Assembly: GCA_019694555.1 (NCBI GenBank)
Contig: JAIBBS010000037.1
Span: forward strand, 1-56,113
DNA: 56,113 nt
Direction: 5' to 3'
Origin: Nannocystaceae bacterium
GTDB lineage: Bacteria > Myxococcota_A > Polyangia > Nannocystales > Nannocystaceae
Under the pieces are notes generated by a model. It had not been told where the DNA came from, searched no databases, and saw only the letters and a program-made list of their open reading frames with translations. Shown here piece by piece: positions 26,308 through 35,280 of this stretch (position 1 is the first letter of the stretch; each line of letters starts with the position of its first letter). The position numbers and the translations under genes were made by a program.

Positions 26308-27453
26308 ATGGACTTCCAACTCACCGACGAACAGAAGTTGTTGCGCGAATCGGTGCGCACGTTCACCAAGCAGCGCTCGCCGGTCTCGCGCTTCCGCAAG
26401 CTGCGCGACCGCGCCGCCGCGCAGGGCGGCAGCTGGGACCGCGCGGTCTGGCGCGAGATGGGCGAGCTGGGCTGGCTCTCGCTGCCGTTCCCCGAGAGCA
26501 TCGGTGGCTTCGGCGGCAGCTTCGTCGACGTCGCGATCGTGCTCGAGGCCTTCGGCGCCGCGCTGGTGCCCGAGCCGTACCTCGCCTCGGTCGTGCTGGC
26601 CGGCACCGCGCTGCTGCGCGCCGGCGATGCCGCGCAGCAGCAGCAGTTCCTCGCGCCGATGATCGAGGGCCGCACCGCGCTGGCGCTGGCCCACGGCGAG
26701 CGGACGCTGCGCTTCGCGGCCGATGCCGCCCACGCCGACACCACCGCGACCCGCGACGGCGAGCGCTGGCGCGTGCGCGGTCGCAAGCAGTTCGTGCTCG
26801 CCGGCGCCGAGGCCGACACGCTGGTGGTCTCGGCGCGCCACGGCGAGACCACGGCGCTGTTCGTGCTGCCGCGCGATCACGCCGGCGTGACCATCACGCC
26901 GGTGCGCACCATCGACGGCCTCGGTGCCGCCACGGTCGAGCTCGACGCCACCGTCGCCGATGCGCTGCACCTGCCCGGTGACGCCGCCGACGCGCTCGAG
27001 CGCGCGCACGATGCCGCCGCGGCGATGGCCGTGGCCGAGGGCCTGGGCGTGTGCCAGGCGGTGCTCGACATGACCGTCGCGCACCTGCGCACGCGCGAGC
27101 AGTTCGGCGTCGCGATCGGCACCTTCCAGGCGCTGCAGCACCGCGCGGTCGAGATGTTCGTCGAGGTCGAGCTGGTGCGCAGCATCGCCGTGCTCGCGGC
27201 CGTGCGCGCGGCCGACGACGACGCCGCGCTGCGCCGCCACGCCGTCAGCGCGGCCAAGGTCCAGGCCGCGCAGAGCGGCCGCTTCGTCACGCAGCAGGCG
27301 ATCCAGCTGCACGGCGGCATCGGCATCACCGACGAGCACGATGTCGGGCTGTACTTCAAGCGCATGCACGCGCTGGGACTGGTCGCCGGCGACGAGGAGC
27401 ACCACGTGCAGCGCTTCGCCGAGCAGCCGCAGTTCACGGCGAACTTGGGCTGA
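26308..27453 (+). CDS. acyl-CoA dehydrogenase, subunit 2
   Basis: A 381-residue protein with the acyl-CoA dehydrogenase fold: an N-terminal helical domain (LTDEQKLLRESVRTF), a shortened and diverged middle beta domain, and a C-terminal domain with REQFGVAIGTFQALQHRAVEM and QLHGGIGITDEHDVGLYFKR. It lacks the IYGGSNEIQ segment of its neighbour. Paired short ACADs of this kind form alpha2beta2 enzymes in actinobacterial sterol side-chain degradation; transfer of that model here is inference. Its last 20 bp overlap the convergent sterol-desaturase-like gene. Confidence 0.9.
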   Translation: MDFQLTDEQKLLRESVRTFTKQRSPVSRFRKLRDRAAAQGGSWDRAVWREMGELGWLSLPFPESIGGFGGSFVDVAIVLEAFGAALVPEPYLASVVLAGTALLRAGDAAQQQQFLAPMIEGRTALALAHGERTLRFAADAAHADTTATRDGERWRVRGRKQFVLAGAEADTLVVSARHGETTALFVLPRDHAGVTITPVRTIDGLGAATVELDATVADALHLPGDAADALERAHDAAAAMAVAEGLGVCQAVLDMTVAHLRTREQFGVAIGTFQALQHRAVEMFVEVELVRSIAVLAAVRAADDDAALRRHAVSAAKVQAAQSGRFVTQQAIQLHGGIGITDEHDVGLYFKRMHALGLVAGDEEHHVQRFAEQPQFTANLG

Positions 27454-28264
27454 CGCAGCCGACCCCCGCGGGACTCGACGCCGGGGCCCGCGGGCGCGCC
27501 CACGCGGCCTGGCCGCGCACGAGCACGCCGGCGGGGATCCGGCCGTCGGCTTGCTCGGGATCGCGGTAGGTGCCGGCAAGGCGATCCCACAGCGTCGTGA
27601 ACTGGCCGTAGTTGCAGCGGTAGTACCAGTGGTGCAGCGTGTGGTGCCCGGTGTAGTTCACGAGCTTGCAGCGCACCCACGAGATGCGGTCGTGGATCAA
27701 CACCGCCCACAGCGTCACGAAGCCCAGCATCGCGAGATAGACCGCCGCGTGCAGCGGGAACAGGAACGCGCACAGATGGTGGGGCAGCGCCTGCGCGAAC
27801 GAGTCCAGCGGGTGGAACGCCGTGCTCGCCCACGGATTGGCGACGCGGAAGCCGTGGTGGTGGCGATGCAAGCGTCGGTACAGCGGCCCCAGGTGCAGCG
27901 CGCGGTGCACCCAGTACACCAGCGTCTCGGTGACGACCAGGTAGAGCACGATGCTCGTGAGCAGCCACGGCCAGCCGTACTCGTCGACGTCCCAGTACAA
28001 GCGACCGACGCCGTGCGACAGCAGCCAGTGCAGCGGCACCGCCAACGCCGCATTGCCGAGGATCGACGCGGTGCCCCAGCGACGCGCACGGCGGTCGCGC
28101 GCGGGGTCGTCGGCCGCGGTGGGATGGAAGCGCTCGCGCCCCCAGCGGAAGAACAGCAGCTGCGCGAGCCCGGAGAGCCCGAAGTACGCGAGCAGGCCAC
28201 CGCAGGTGAGCACGAGGAAGCTGGTGAAGGGATCGTCGGGGATGCCGAACAGTCGCAGCAGCAT
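27434..28264 (-). CDS. sterol-desaturase / fatty-acid-hydroxylase family protein (ERG3-like)
   Basis: A 276-residue integral membrane di-iron oxygenase. Hydrophobic helices lie near 12-38, 68-84, 98-118 and 165-190. The His clusters are H120-x3-H124 (HRALH), H133-x2-HH (HRHHHG) and HH-x2-HH at 207-212 (HHTLHHWYY), the signature of the C-5 sterol desaturase/alkane-hydroxylase family. An AGGA precedes ATG 28264, and the P450 gene lies only 26 bp upstream on the same strand, so they form an operon. A sterol or lipid substrate is likely. The C-terminal tail overlaps the convergent ACAD gene. Confidence 0.88.
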   Translation of the reverse strand: MLLRLFGIPDDPFTSFLVLTCGGLLAYFGLSGLAQLLFFRWGRERFHPTAADDPARDRRARRWGTASILGNAALAVPLHWLLSHGVGRLYWDVDEYGWPWLLTSIVLYLVVTETLVYWVHRALHLGPLYRRLHRHHHGFRVANPWASTAFHPLDSFAQALPHHLCAFLFPLHAAVYLAMLGFVTLWAVLIHDRISWVRCKLVNYTGHHTLHHWYYRCNYGQFTTLWDRLAGTYRDPEQADGRIPAGVLVRGQAAWARPRAPASSPAGVGCVSPSSP

Positions 28265-28290
28265 GGCGGGGTCCTGGGGACGCGAAGGGT

Positions 28291-29685
28291 TCAAGCGGCG
28301 CGCGCTGCGACGACGCGCATGCGGTGCCAAGGCCACGGGCTGGGCAGCGCGTCGACGATCGTGCGCAGCCGGTAGCGCGCCTGCAGCTGCCACCTCGCCA
28401 GCGCCGTCGCGACCACCATCAGCGCCAGCGGCTCGAACACGCTGCGCGCGACGCAGGCGTGGTGCCCGACGCCGAAGGGGTTGTACGTGTACGGCGCGGG
28501 CGCCGGGCGGTCGATGAAGCGATCGATGTCGAAGCGAAGCGGCTCGGGGAAGTGCTCGTCGAGGAAGTGCGTCACCGACAACGGCGTGAACACGCGATCG
28601 CCGGGCTCGAAGCGGTGACCGCCGAACGTGAACGGCTCGCACACCGTGCGCTGCAGCGCCACCGCCACGGGCAGGATGCGCAGCGTCTCCGCCAGGGTCG
28701 CCCGCAACGCGACCATGCCATCGAGCTCGTCGAGTCCGATCGGGCCGCCGCCGAAGACACGATCGATCTCGGGCTGCACGCGCGCGAGCACCTCCGGCCG
28801 GTGCACGATCTGGTACAGCAGGTGGTTGATCACCCGCCCCGCGTACACGCCCATGTTCTTGAACGGGATCTGCCCGAACACCACGCGCGTGCGCTCGGGC
28901 AGCGGCTCGCCGTCGGGCAGCACGCCCTCGTGGACGAGATCGAAGTAGTCGGGCGCATGGTCACCGCGCGCGCCGCTGCGATGCGCCGCGAGCCGGCGCG
29001 CGATCATCCCGTCGAGCGCCGTGCTCGCGGCCCGCACCGCCGGCACGCGCAGCAGCGCCTTCGGCCAGCTCATGGCGATGACGCCGGTGAACACGGTCGC
29101 GTAGCGGCGCACGATCGCGGCGTCGAAGCCCAGCGGCTCGCCGGTCGCGAACAGCGAGATCGCGTCGAGCCCCATCTGCGAGGTCTCCGCGGTGACGTCG
29201 ATCCGCTGCCCCGGACGCCAGCGCTCGACGTGGGCGCGCAGCTGCGCCGCGATCGCACCCAGGTGGGGCTGCAGCGCGGCGCGCGTGAAGCCGCGCGCGA
29301 CCTGCCGCCGCAGGTGCAGCTGCAGCGGCCCCTCGGTGAAGCTCGGATGCAACGTCGTGCCCAGCACCTCGGGTGCGCGCGGGTAGGTCATCACCTGCGA
29401 GAACACCCGCGCGCCCTCGCGCGCGAGCAGCTCGTTGGCATCGCGGCCGGCGATGGCGATCCACGTGCGCCCTGCGATCGGCAGCGTGAGGCGGAAGACC
29501 GGGCCCAGGTGACGGTGCTGCCGCGGCCACCAGCCATAGGGATCGCGGAGGATCTGCAGCGCCGAGCCCAGCAACGGCAGGCCGCGCACGTGCGGTGCTC
29601 GCGTGGCACGCGGGAGCGCGACGGCGCGGCGGGGACAGACGGCAATCGCCGCGGCGGGCTCGGGGATCGAATGGGCGCAGGTCAT
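28291..29685 (-). CDS. cytochrome P450 with atypical I-helix
   Basis: A 464-residue P450. The ExxR motif is ETLR (333-336), and the haem-ligand loop is FGVGHHACVAR with Cys411. By distance to the HRPE that ends the I-helix, the oxygen-activation motif AGxET falls on NMGVYA (277-282), so both the acidic residue and the Thr are missing. This is uncommon for monooxygenases and is seen in isomerase- or dehydratase-type P450s such as CYP8/CYP74. No membrane anchor is obvious. It is the first gene of a two-gene operon with the sterol-desaturase-like hydroxylase, which suggests lipid or sterol modification. Confidence 0.9.
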   Translation of the reverse strand: MTCAHSIPEPAAAIAVCPRRAVALPRATRAPHVRGLPLLGSALQILRDPYGWWPRQHRHLGPVFRLTLPIAGRTWIAIAGRDANELLAREGARVFSQVMTYPRAPEVLGTTLHPSFTEGPLQLHLRRQVARGFTRAALQPHLGAIAAQLRAHVERWRPGQRIDVTAETSQMGLDAISLFATGEPLGFDAAIVRRYATVFTGVIAMSWPKALLRVPAVRAASTALDGMIARRLAAHRSGARGDHAPDYFDLVHEGVLPDGEPLPERTRVVFGQIPFKNMGVYAGRVINHLLYQIVHRPEVLARVQPEIDRVFGGGPIGLDELDGMVALRATLAETLRILPVAVALQRTVCEPFTFGGHRFEPGDRVFTPLSVTHFLDEHFPEPLRFDIDRFIDRPAPAPYTYNPFGVGHHACVARSVFEPLALMVVATALARWQLQARYRLRTIVDALPSPWPWHRMRVVAARAA

Positions 29686-29748
29686 CGTGCGGACGAGGCG
29701 GCGATGCGGCGCGCCCCCTTCGCATGGGGCTGTATGTCTGGGACCGCG

Positions 29749-29770
29749 CCGGTTTAACGAATTCGACCGG
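29749..29770. promoter_or_regulatory. possible operator upstream of the P450 operon
   Basis: CCGGT and ACCGG are spaced by 12 bp, with a central CGAATTCG palindrome. It lies about 65-85 bp before the P450 start. The role is inferred from symmetry and position only. Confidence 0.3.
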
Positions 29771-29994
29771 CTCGCCCCGCCCCCGCGCGCGGCGATCGCT
29801 GCCTACACGTGCCCACGCGTTCGCGGTCGCGCCGCTGCTCGGAGCGTGGCCTCGACTACAACGCGACTGCGTCGGCGCGCCGCGCCTGCGATCGTCGACA
29901 CCGAAGTCGCACCTTGGCCGTGCATGCGCGCACAGCTCCGACGAAACTGCATTGCAGCCGTGGTGCGGCGCACTGCCTCCACAGGCTTTGGTGC

Positions 29995-30000
29995 TAGCGT
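29995..30000 (+). promoter_or_regulatory. candidate -10 box for lipoprotein gene at 30007
   Basis: TAGCGT ends 6 nt before ATG 30007, which would place the transcription start at or next to the start codon. Confidence 0.35.
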
Positions 30001-30006
30001 GCTCCC

Positions 30007-30633
30007 ATGGTGCCGCGTCGTCGCTACCCCCTCGCGATCGCGCTGTGTTCCCTGCTCGCGTGCCGTCGCGACGAGGTCGCTGCGGTCGATCCGTGTGCGG
30101 GTGGTGCGTGTGCACCCGCGCCGGACTGCGAGCTGGGTTCGTGCATGGGCGACACGCCCACGCTGGTGAGCCAGCACAGCCCCATCGCCGGCACCGAGAT
30201 CGAAGCCGGCGCGACGTGCCCGTACGTCGACGGCGTGCTGCCGCCGCGCGAGAGCGTGCTCGACGACAAGCACATCCCCGAGTTCAAGCAGGGCCGCTCG
30301 CGTCGCACCAACATGGACTCGGGCGAGGCCACGCCGCAGGACATCCAGCTGCACGAGCAGCTCATGGGCGTGCAGGGCCGCATCTTCGAGTGCCTCGATC
30401 TGGCGGCCTGCTACGACCAGACGATGGATCCGTTCACCGCGGGCGAGCTCGACTTCAAGTTCGAGCTCGAGCCCAACGGCCGCGTGAGCGCAGTGACCGT
30501 GGTGCCCTCGCCCGAGCTCGCCGATCCGCTGGTGAAGGCCTGCGCCCGGCGCTCGCTGTTCGAGCACCGCTTCCCGTCGTACAGCGGCGCGCGCATGACC
30601 GTCAGCTATCGCATCGAGATCGGCGAGGGCTGA
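30007..30633 (+). CDS. lipoprotein with AgmX/PglI-type C-terminal domain
   Basis: A 208-residue exported protein. A basic N-terminus, hydrophobic core and lipobox SLLAC (Cys19) are followed by a Cys-rich linker and, from about residue 140, a TonB-C-like domain (GELDFKFELEPNGRVSAVTV, SLFEHRFPS, YRIEI). This domain is typical of myxobacterial AgmX/PglI-related proteins, some linked to motility. A second protein of this type lies at 45784-46305. The gene is followed by hairpin repeat copy B. The function is not known. Confidence 0.7.
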   Translation: MVPRRRYPLAIALCSLLACRRDEVAAVDPCAGGACAPAPDCELGSCMGDTPTLVSQHSPIAGTEIEAGATCPYVDGVLPPRESVLDDKHIPEFKQGRSRRTNMDSGEATPQDIQLHEQLMGVQGRIFECLDLAACYDQTMDPFTAGELDFKFELEPNGRVSAVTVVPSPELADPLVKACARRSLFEHRFPSYSGARMTVSYRIEIGEG

Positions 30634-30640
30634 GCGGCCG

Positions 30641-30773
30641 CCCGCGGATGCCGACGGTCTCTCGTCGCGAAGCGGCCGGGAGGTGAGGCGTTCGGTGCTG
30701 ACCGGCCGACCGTGATCGACGACTGCCGGGCACGGGCGCAGCGCGCTCGCCACGGAGCGACCCGTGCGCGTCA
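30641..30773 (+). repeat. convergent-junction hairpin repeat, copy B
   Basis: CCGCGGATGC (30642-30651), a triloop hairpin GTCGC-GAA-GCGGC (30664-30676, one G-U pair) containing the core GCGAAGCGGCCGG (30667-30679), CCGGGCACGG (30726-30735) and a CGCTC/GAGCG hairpin (30744-30759) occur in the same order as in copies A and C. It fills the gap between a + lipoprotein gene and a - membrane-protein gene and touches the latter's stop codon. Confidence 0.7.
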
Positions 30774-32216
30774 CGGCGCGGGTTGCTGCAGCTCGGCCTC
30801 GAAGGGCCAGCCGACCGGCTCGGTCACGAACAGCCGCCCGGGCGCACGCGCGAACTGCCACGCGCCCCAGCCGTGCACGAGCACCGCCAGCACCGTGAGC
30901 ACGCGGAACGATCGCCGCGACGCGACGCCGCCTGACGCCATCGCCAGCAGCACCAGCGGCAACCAGTCGACCGCGAAGCGGTAGCTGAACTGGATCTGCC
31001 CGCTGTTCTGATACAGCAGCGACGGCACCGCGCTGCCGAGCGCGGCGAGCCACAGCGGCACCGCCACGCGCTCGGGCGGCCGCGCGAGCGGGGCCAGCAG
31101 CAGCCACGGCGTGCTCGCCCACAGCGCCATGCCGTGGATCGACACGCGCACCATCGGCGCGGTGCCGGCCACCACCGGCATCAGCGTGAACAAGCACTGC
31201 AGGTTGCGCGGCAGGTACTCGAGGTCGAACAACCCGACGCTCTGGATGCGCGACTGCCAGCGGGTCTCGAGGAAGCGATGGCCGAACTCGAACGGGTCCT
31301 CGAAGCGGGCCCAGTTGAGCCACGCGACCGCGAGCCCGACGACCAGCAGCGGCACGGCGAAGCGCAGCAGCGCCGCGCGTGAGCGGCCGCCGTGCCACCA
31401 GAACCACGCGAACACCAGCAGCGCGGGCAGATGGTTGATGGGCCGGCAAGCGATCGCGAGCGCCAGCCACAGCCCCGCCAGCGCCGGTCGGCGCACGCGC
31501 CACGCCGCGTCGAGGTACAGCACCAGCGCGAGCGCGCCGACGATCTGCCCGGTGAACCACACCCGACCGTGGCTCGCGAGCAGCAGCGCCGGGCTGCCGA
31601 AGCACCACGCGCACGCGATCCACAGGTGCTCGCGGCCGCGGCCGTCGGCGGTGCCGCGTTCGCGGTCGAGCAGGCGCAGCAGCACCACGGGGATCAACGC
31701 ACCGAGCAGCAGCGTCAGCAGCACGTCGGGGGTGTCGAGGCCCGCGAGCGCCACCGCGGGCAACAGCACCGCCGCGGGTCCGGGCGGGAAGCTGACGTAC
31801 CAGGTGGTCTGTCGCGCGACGATGTCACGTCGCGACAGTTCGACGAAGCCGCGACCGATGATCCACCAGCCCTCCGACGCGCGCGTCGGCGGCGTGCACA
31901 CCGGCGCGCGGCAGGGGAAGCCGCGAAGCGTCTCGCCGTCGCGCAGCTCGAGCGTCGTGACCACGGCCCAGTCGTCGAAGCGATGTCCGCTGCAGCGGCC
32001 CTCGCGGCGGTCCTGCGCCTCGCAGTAGCCCGGCGGGTTGCCCGGCAGCGCCAGCTCGCCGTGCAGCCAGCCCTGTGCCATCCACACGAAGTGGTTGTCG
32101 CGGCTGGGCCGCAGCAGCGCGCCGCCGGCGATCACCGCGAGGCCCATCGCCGCGAGCACGAACACCGCGAGCGCCCGCCGGTGCCCCAGCCACATCGCCG
32201 CGACGCGCTCGCCCAC
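30771..32216 (-). CDS. polytopic membrane protein, GT-C glycosyltransferase-like
   Basis: A 481-residue integral membrane protein with about 10-12 hydrophobic helices separated by short loops. The first periplasmic loop carries paired acidic residues and a Trp/Tyr-rich segment (ARQTTWYVSFPPG), a pattern seen in PMT/ArnT-like GT-C enzymes that move sugars from polyprenyl carriers. No diagnostic catalytic motif is certain. The GTG start at 32216 is preferred because TACCAT ends 9 nt upstream; ATG 32195 would remove seven residues. Confidence 0.65.
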   Translation of the reverse strand: MGERVAAMWLGHRRALAVFVLAAMGLAVIAGGALLRPSRDNHFVWMAQGWLHGELALPGNPPGYCEAQDRREGRCSGHRFDDWAVVTTLELRDGETLRGFPCRAPVCTPPTRASEGWWIIGRGFVELSRRDIVARQTTWYVSFPPGPAAVLLPAVALAGLDTPDVLLTLLLGALIPVVLLRLLDRERGTADGRGREHLWIACAWCFGSPALLLASHGRVWFTGQIVGALALVLYLDAAWRVRRPALAGLWLALAIACRPINHLPALLVFAWFWWHGGRSRAALLRFAVPLLVVGLAVAWLNWARFEDPFEFGHRFLETRWQSRIQSVGLFDLEYLPRNLQCLFTLMPVVAGTAPMVRVSIHGMALWASTPWLLLAPLARPPERVAVPLWLAALGSAVPSLLYQNSGQIQFSYRFAVDWLPLVLLAMASGGVASRRSFRVLTVLAVLVHGWGAWQFARAPGRLFVTEPVGWPFEAELQQPAP

Positions 32217-32225
32217 GCGCCGCCG

Positions 32226-32231
32226 ATGGTA
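32226..32231 (-). promoter_or_regulatory. candidate -10 box for the membrane protein gene
   Basis: TACCAT on the minus strand ends 9 nt before the GTG start at 32216 and supports that start over ATG 32195. Confidence 0.3.
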
Positions 32232-32240
32232 GCAGCTCGC

Positions 32241-34235
32241 TCAGCCGCCGCAGGCGTCGGCGAGGTTGCCGACCACGGTACTGCTGCCGCCGACCATCAC
32301 GTGGGCCAGAAGCGCGGTGGCCTGGCACGTCGGCAACGTCGGGTTGTCCTGCACGCGGAAGTCGGCGTTCACGGTGCCCAGGGCTGCGAGCCCCGTCAGC
32401 GACGCGAGCGCGGCGTTGTCGCGGATGGTGAGGCTGCCGGCCGAGCCCAGCAGCGGCGCGGCCGAGAACGACAGCAACGCGGGGTTGTCCGAGATGTGGA
32501 AGTAGTCACCGACCGCCTGCAGCGACGCGAGCCCGTCGATGGCGGCGATCGAGGGGCACTCGCGCACCTGGAAGCCGCCGCCGACGGCGATCAGGCCGTT
32601 GAGCTGCGCGCTCTGCAGCGAGGCATCGTTGACGATGACCACGTCGGTCGCGACGGCCTCGACGTTGGCGAGTCCGGCGAGATCGACCAGCGCCGCGTTG
32701 TTGCGCACGACCAGCTGGCCACCGACGGCGCTGACGTTGATCAGGCCGTCGACGTTCTGCAGCACGTCGTTGTCCTCGATGCGCAGGTCCGCGGGCGCCT
32801 CGGTCAGGCCCGCGAGCCCGTCGACGTCCAACAGCGAGTCGTTGGCGATCACGCGCACGAGATCACCGGTCTGCGTCACGCCGGCGAGGCCATCGATCTG
32901 CTGCAGGCTCGCGTTGCCGGTGATCGACAGCACGCCACCGATGGTCTGCAGTCCCGAGAGCCCGTCGAGATGGACCAGCGCGGAGTTGTCGTGCACCCAC
33001 AGCGCGTTGCCGATGGCGCTGACGCCGAGCAGACCGTCGATGTCCACCAGCGAGGGGTTGTGCTCGAGCACCAGGAAGTTGCCGATCTGATCGAGGTTCG
33101 ACATCGCGTCGACCTGCTGCAGCGCGGCGTTGTCGTAGATGAGCAGGTTGCCGCCGACCACGAGGATGTCGTCGAGCCCGGCCAGCGACTGCAGCAGCGG
33201 GTTGCTCTGGATCGTCAGCGAGCTCGCGACCAGGCCCAGGCCCGAGAGCCCGCCGAGGTTGAGCAGCGCGCCGTTGCCCTCGACGCGCACGTCGCCGGTG
33301 GCCTCGGTGATGCCGTCGAGCCCCGACAGCGAGGTCAGCGAGGCGTTGCGGAGCACGTAGATGGTCTCGACGTCGCCGCCGACGCCGGCGAGGCCCGACA
33401 GCGTCGACAGCTGCGGGTTGTCGAGCAGCTGGATCGAGCCGGTGATGCCGGTGATGCCGGAGAGCCCGTCCACGTCCACCAGCGAGGCCATGTCGCCGAT
33501 CTCGAGCCCGCCGATGGTGCCGCTGATGTTGTCGAGCGCGTCGATGTTCACCAGCAGGTCGTCGTTCCACACGCGGATCCGACCGGGCACCGCGGTGATG
33601 CCCTCGAGGCCGGACAGTGATCCCAGCGCCGAGTTGTCGGTGACGAACAGGAAATCACCGATGCTGCCGAGCGAGCCGAGCGCGTCCAGCTCGACCAGCG
33701 ACGGGTTCACCGTGAGATAGACGTAGCCACCGACCGACTCGAGCGCGTCGAGGCCGTCGAGCCGCTGCAGGCCCAGGTTCTCGCGGATGTCGAGCGAGCC
33801 CGCGATGCTGCGCAGGCAGTGCAGCGGCGTGAGGTCGGACTCGTCGTACTGCTGCACGTAGAGCGTGCCGGTGATGCTGTCGTAGCCCTCGAGCGCGGCG
33901 GCGTCGTCGGCGTTGCGTACGATCGCATCGCCCATGAACGGGCCCATGCCGCAGCCTGGCGTGGTCGTGGTCGAGCTCGAGCCCTCCGAGGAGCTCGAAG
34001 TTTCGCTGCTGCTCGACGCGAAGGTGGTCTCACCGGAGCTGTCGACCACGTCGGTCGTGGCCGGATCGGTCGTCGAGGTCGTGGTCGTGAGCGTCGTGCT
34101 CGTGCCGGGATCGGTGTCGCCGGTGGAGCTGCTCGACTCGCCGGTGCTCGCGTCGGCGAAGACCCCGAACTCGCTGCGACCGCAACCGCCGGCGAGCGAC
34201 GCGACCATGGCCCACGCGAGCGCCGGACGCCGCAT
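32241..34235 (-). CDS. surface lipoprotein with Ser/Thr stalk and receptor-L/LRR-like repeats
   Basis: A 664-residue protein. The signal peptide ends SLAGGC (Cys18). A stalk of about 60 residues is almost only Ser, Thr, Asp and Glu, and the rest consists of some 20 repeats of about 23-25 residues with the pattern LxxIxGxLxIxxNxxLxxLDGL. Such repeats form a beta-solenoid as in leucine-rich and receptor-L domains and usually bind protein or glycan ligands. Outer-membrane anchoring and extracellular display are inferred. Two Cys near the C-terminus may cap the solenoid. A TTGACA on the minus strand (34308-34313) could be its -35 element, but no matching -10 is clear. Confidence 0.8.
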   Translation of the reverse strand: MRRPALAWAMVASLAGGCGRSEFGVFADASTGESSSSTGDTDPGTSTTLTTTTSTTDPATTDVVDSSGETTFASSSSETSSSSEGSSSTTTTPGCGMGPFMGDAIVRNADDAAALEGYDSITGTLYVQQYDESDLTPLHCLRSIAGSLDIRENLGLQRLDGLDALESVGGYVYLTVNPSLVELDALGSLGSIGDFLFVTDNSALGSLSGLEGITAVPGRIRVWNDDLLVNIDALDNISGTIGGLEIGDMASLVDVDGLSGITGITGSIQLLDNPQLSTLSGLAGVGGDVETIYVLRNASLTSLSGLDGITEATGDVRVEGNGALLNLGGLSGLGLVASSLTIQSNPLLQSLAGLDDILVVGGNLLIYDNAALQQVDAMSNLDQIGNFLVLEHNPSLVDIDGLLGVSAIGNALWVHDNSALVHLDGLSGLQTIGGVLSITGNASLQQIDGLAGVTQTGDLVRVIANDSLLDVDGLAGLTEAPADLRIEDNDVLQNVDGLINVSAVGGQLVVRNNAALVDLAGLANVEAVATDVVIVNDASLQSAQLNGLIAVGGGFQVRECPSIAAIDGLASLQAVGDYFHISDNPALLSFSAAPLLGSAGSLTIRDNAALASLTGLAALGTVNADFRVQDNPTLPTCQATALLAHVMVGGSSTVVGNLADACGG

Positions 34236-34459
34236 TCGGCCGGTGCCCACACCCGTTCGCGTTCGACCCGCTCGCACGCGGGGAGTGTGTTCCGGTCGCC
34301 GCAAAACTGTCAAATCCAACGGGACACGCCCTGCCCGGCCGCGGGCCGACCCGGCACACCGCCCCGTCGGGCCCGCGGGTCCCCGGGCGGCGCGCGGCGC
34401 ACCGCGACGACCTCGCAGATCCGTTATCGTGCAAGGTGGCGCTTCGTCGGCGCGCGGCC

Positions 34460-35269
34460 ATGGCGTTCGAGTTCCGTTCGAAGCTCCCGCAACCACGGCA
34501 ACGATTCCTCGCCGCCGTGGTCGAACACGGCCTGCACAGCGGACTGCGGACGCCCGACGAGTTCCTGCGGCACTTCTCGCCGGTCACGATCATGCTCGCG
34601 CTGGGCGACGAGCCGACGCTGCGCGCACGCATCCTCGAGACCACCGTCGGCACGCGCCCTCGCATCGCGCTCAAGAAGAGCCCGGAGAGCTCGGGCGAGG
34701 ACCTCCGCATCGCGCTCGAGGAGGGCGAGACCGACGCCGCGACGGTGATGCGCACGTTCGAGCCCGACGATCGCATCCGCTTCCTCGACAACCAGTTCGT
34801 CTGGGCCTTCGTGGTCGAGCCACGGTTCTGGCTGCACACCGCGACCTCGACCGAGCGACTGCAGGCCATCCGCGCGCACACGGCCTACGTGCTCGAGGCG
34901 GCGCTGGCCGAGGGCCTGGTCAGCCACCGCGAGATCGTGCGCGCCATCTCGGTGCCGACGTTGGTCGAGTACCTGCCGCGCGACGAGGTCGCGAACGTCA
35001 TCGAACGCGCGCTGCTCGATGGCCGCGACCGCACGCCGTTCGCCGAGACCACGATCTTCGACGTCGTCGGCCTGCGCACGGTCGTCGATCACGTGCCGCT
35101 CGCGACCATCTGGGAGTGGGTCATCGGCGCCAAGATCGCGAGCCCGGCCGGCTTCGCGCCCGACACCGAGCCGCTGTTCGACGAGCGCGAGGCCCACCCC
35201 GACGCGCACGACGTGACGGTGATCTCGGGCGGCACGGTCGAGGCCGCGCCGATCGCCCGCCGCGCCTGA
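34460..35269 (+). CDS. conserved hypothetical protein
   Basis: A 269-residue soluble protein that I do not recognise. It is mostly helical, with a basic N-terminus (FEFRSKLPQPRQRF), a repeated acidic/hydrophobic pattern, and a disordered tail from about 235. There is no signal peptide or membrane helix. The phrase PDEFLRHFSP and the segment VSHREIVRAISVPTLVEYLPRD may help in a search. GTG 34436 is an alternative start, since TATCGT ends 5 nt before it. It is transcribed away from the LRR lipoprotein and followed by hairpin repeat copy C. Confidence 0.65.
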   Translation: MAFEFRSKLPQPRQRFLAAVVEHGLHSGLRTPDEFLRHFSPVTIMLALGDEPTLRARILETTVGTRPRIALKKSPESSGEDLRIALEEGETDAATVMRTFEPDDRIRFLDNQFVWAFVVEPRFWLHTATSTERLQAIRAHTAYVLEAALAEGLVSHREIVRAISVPTLVEYLPRDEVANVIERALLDGRDRTPFAETTIFDVVGLRTVVDHVPLATIWEWVIGAKIASPAGFAPDTEPLFDEREAHPDAHDVTVISGGTVEAAPIARRA

Positions 35270-35280
35270 GAGAGACGCTG

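Larger units (their letters stand above)
29686..30006. other. intergenic region upstream of the P450 operon and a lipoprotein gene
   Basis: A 321-bp divergent promoter region without a credible gene. It holds an AT-richer island around 29730-29766, an inverted repeat CCGGT-N12-ACCGG (29749-29770) that could bind a regulator of the P450 operon, and TAGCGT (29995-30000) just before the lipoprotein start. Nothing else stands out. Confidence 0.5.

Noticed and set aside
31392..33620. 742-codon + strand frame opposite the membrane-protein and LRR genes
   Set aside because: It runs antisense across two well-supported genes and their intergenic gap; it is low-complexity and rich in Arg/Gln/His.
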